Below, in pieces: positions 31,609-33,052 of a DNA stretch of 33,052 nucleotides. Made by a program: the position numbers and the translations under genes. A model generated the notes under the pieces. That model ran no database searches. It was not told the DNA's origin and saw only the letters and a list, made by a program, of their open reading frames with translations. How positions within the stretch are numbered: position 1 is the stretch's first letter; the number at the start of each line of letters is the position of its first letter. This stretch comes from Dehalococcoidales bacterium (lineage in GTDB: Bacteria; Chloroflexota; Dehalococcoidia; Dehalococcoidales; RBG-16-60-22), in NCBI GenBank assembly GCA_028706655.1, contig JAQTVW010000008.1, positions 1 through 33,052 on the forward strand. Direction: 5' to 3'.

Positions 31609-31619
31609 TGGGCAACCCC

Positions 31620-31811
31620 TCAGCCGGAGCCGCTGTGAGAACCGGGGGCGCAGCCGCCTGATGAAGAAGCTGTGGCAAAAGTGGAGAGCGTTCTTTTTGC
31701 GGCGGGCTTACCGCATTTGGGGCACTTGATGTCCCCGTCTTTGTCGGTAAACCGGCGGAGGAGTTCAAATTTCTCGCCGCATTTCGTGCATCCGTATTCA
31801 TAAATCGGCAT
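31620..31811 (-). CDS. FmdB-family zinc ribbon protein
   Basis: 63 residues. Begins MPIYEYGCTKCGEKFE with CxxC, followed by LLRRF and a second CPKCG, then KRTLSTF and a Ser/Gly-rich tail, the standard FmdB-type small zinc ribbon. The ATG at 31811 fits the family start with GAGG 11 bases upstream; two further in-frame ATGs (31817, 31820) lie even closer to that site. Function unknown (FmdB was named as a putative regulator of formamidase/amidase genes). Confidence 0.88.
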   Translation of the reverse strand: MPIYEYGCTKCGEKFELLRRFTDKDGDIKCPKCGKPAAKRTLSTFATASSSGGCAPGSHSGSG

Positions 31812-31876
31812 CGTCATCACCTCATAACAGCACTATTAATATTATAAGCGGAGCAAGGCTGAGGTACAAATGCCGG

Positions 31877-33052
31877 CTAAGCAGTCTTCCTGGGGGACAG
31901 TGTTTCCGGCATGAGCGTGAGCAGCGGAATGCGGATGAAAGCATCAAGCGCGACAATCAATAAAAATATGTAATGCGGCCCCAGCTTGTCCCAGATAACG
32001 CCGGCGGCAAAGACCGCTACCGCCGAACATAGCATCCAGATAAAGCCGGAAATCCCCATCCATCTTCCCATGTACTCCGGCGGTACCATCTCGAACTGCA
32101 TCGCTGCAGAAATCACCTGGTTGATGAAGAAGAAACCCTGCAGTACGCCGGCGGCGATTAAAAAGCCATTGTTCGGCGCCCAGATAAGCATCAGGTTCGA
32201 TGCCCAAAAGACAGGAGCAATCAGGAACAAGACCTTTTTCCTGCCGATTCGGTCTGCCAGCCTGCCGATGGGAATACCCAGCAGCAGCGGAGTCAGGGCG
32301 AAGCCGGTGACCATCGCGCCCAGGACCACCGCATCGGCGCCTTTGACTTCGTTAGCGAAAGGCTGGGTAAAGGGCACTATCATGCCGGTCGGCAGGTAGG
32401 AAATCGTGGACATGACGATAAAGAGCTTGAGGCTGGGTCTTTGCTGGAATACTGCGGACAGGTCTTTGACGAAATTGGGCTTTGCCTGGGTCTGGCTGCT
32501 CCACTTGCGATCGCTCAATTTGGTCAGCACCAGGAAGAAGGTAAAAACAGTCCCGGCGAGGGCAATCCAGAACAGCGGGCGTATGCCGTCTACCGATATC
32601 CCGCCGAATGAAGTGACAATCAGCGTGCCGAGCACCGGTCCGGCCATGCCCAGGACGCCTGCCGCGAGGCTTTCACAGCAGCTCATCGCAGTCGCCCTCT
32701 TTTGCGGTTCCAGAGAGTTAGCGCAAATCACGGTGCAGTTGTGCATCGTAATCCGGAACCCTATCCAGTAAGTGATGGTGGCGATGATGACCACCGGCCA
32801 GCTGCCCGCCAGCGCGTAGACCGTCCATGCAATGCCCAGCATGCCGATGCCGAGCAGGTAGAGCTTTTTCGTCCCGAAACGGTCGATGAACACTCCGTTA
32901 AAAAGATTGACGGTCCCGGCGACGACCATCCCGATGCTGTTGACGATGCCAAGTTGTGTGGCGGTGGCGCCCAGTGCGAGAATATAGATGGAAAGGTAGG
33001 GGAGAATCATCTGGTAGAACAGCCGGAAGACCGAGGTGCGCGTGGCGGTAAT
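31877..33052 (-). CDS. Major facilitator superfamily transporter (N-terminus outside window)
   Basis: At least 391 residues; the reading frame stays open to the window edge and its first codons (about 14 before the first ATG at 33008-33010) read like the start of membrane helix 1, with R-L-F-Y-Q leading into MILPYLSIYILALGA. So the ATG at 33010 is probably internal. About twelve membrane helices are present. The MFS motif A appears twice: NGVFIDRFGTKK in the first half and IGRLADRIGRKKVLF in the second. Cargo unknown; the pattern fits multidrug or metabolite exporters. It lies 56 bases upstream of the FmdB-type gene on the same strand. Confidence 0.9.
   Translation of the reverse strand: MTATRTSVFRLFYQMILPYLSIYILALGATATQLGIVNSIGMVVAGTVNLFNGVFIDRFGTKKLYLLGIGMLGIAWTVYALAGSWPVVIIATITYWIGFRITMHNCTVICANSLEPQKRATAMSCCESLAAGVLGMAGPVLGTLIVTSFGGISVDGIRPLFWIALAGTVFTFFLVLTKLSDRKWSSQTQAKPNFVKDLSAVFQQRPSLKLFIVMSTISYLPTGMIVPFTQPFANEVKGADAVVLGAMVTGFALTPLLLGIPIGRLADRIGRKKVLFLIAPVFWASNLMLIWAPNNGFLIAAGVLQGFFFINQVISAAMQFEMVPPEYMGRWMGISGFIWMLCSAVAVFAAGVIWDKLGPHYIFLLIVALDAFIRIPLLTLMPETLSPRKTA

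Overview
The window reads as chromosomal DNA of an anaerobic bacterium of moderately high GC content. The gene set suggests Chloroflexota, probably class Dehalococcoidia: a SecA with long insertions, an exported Tat-dependent complex iron-sulfur molybdoenzyme-type operon, an HdrD-like protein and a molbindin. That placement is inference; no rRNA, tRNA, CRISPR array, phage or insertion sequence is visible. The first gene (coaX) and the last (MFS transporter) run off the window.

Layout. 1-1769: end of coaX and coaBC (coenzyme A synthesis). 1781-2695: an AT-rich, probably acquired nuclease-like gene, followed by a composite intergenic repeat. 2861-6047: valS and a universal stress protein. 6055-11438, minus strand: an operon prs > DUF2007 protein > secA > three small or unknown genes, including a free-standing PolX-type HhH domain. 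11488-12066: a second copy of the composite repeat and a small membrane protein. 12138-14633: glyA, a molbindin and a PrsW/YhfC-like membrane protease candidate.

14747-21818, minus strand, is the most distinctive part: six tightly packed genes encoding a Tat-exported molybdopterin-type subunit, a four-cluster ferredoxin subunit, an NrfD membrane anchor, a second ferredoxin, a two-helix membrane peptide, and a NarI-like/HdrD-like fusion (a DsrM and DsrK equivalent in one chain). The layout suggests a membrane complex linking chemistry or electron transfer outside the cell, through the quinone pool and heme b, to a cytoplasmic disulfide-reductase-type site. The residue aligned with the usual molybdenum ligand appears to be Glu, so the A subunit may be an unusual catalyst or a QrcB/ActB-like subunit that carries no metal.

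21968-24231: an ABC-2 exporter pair and methionine sulfoxide reductase B. 24251-26378: typA with a long structured leader containing a possible 19-codon peptide. 26444-27084: a DUF2178 membrane protein and Xre-type regulator behind a strong promoter with a palindrome in its spacer. 27154-28350: a small membrane protein and an enoyl-CoA hydratase-family enzyme. 28430-29812: an orphan DGQHR/DndB-like protein with a clear promoter and terminator. 29914-31022: a divergent, isolated HisF and a SemiSWEET-like protein. 31037-33052: a ferritin-like protein, an FmdB-type zinc ribbon and the MFS transporter.

All assignments come from reading motifs by eye. No database search or alignment program was run, so family names rest on recognised motifs and functions beyond them are inference.
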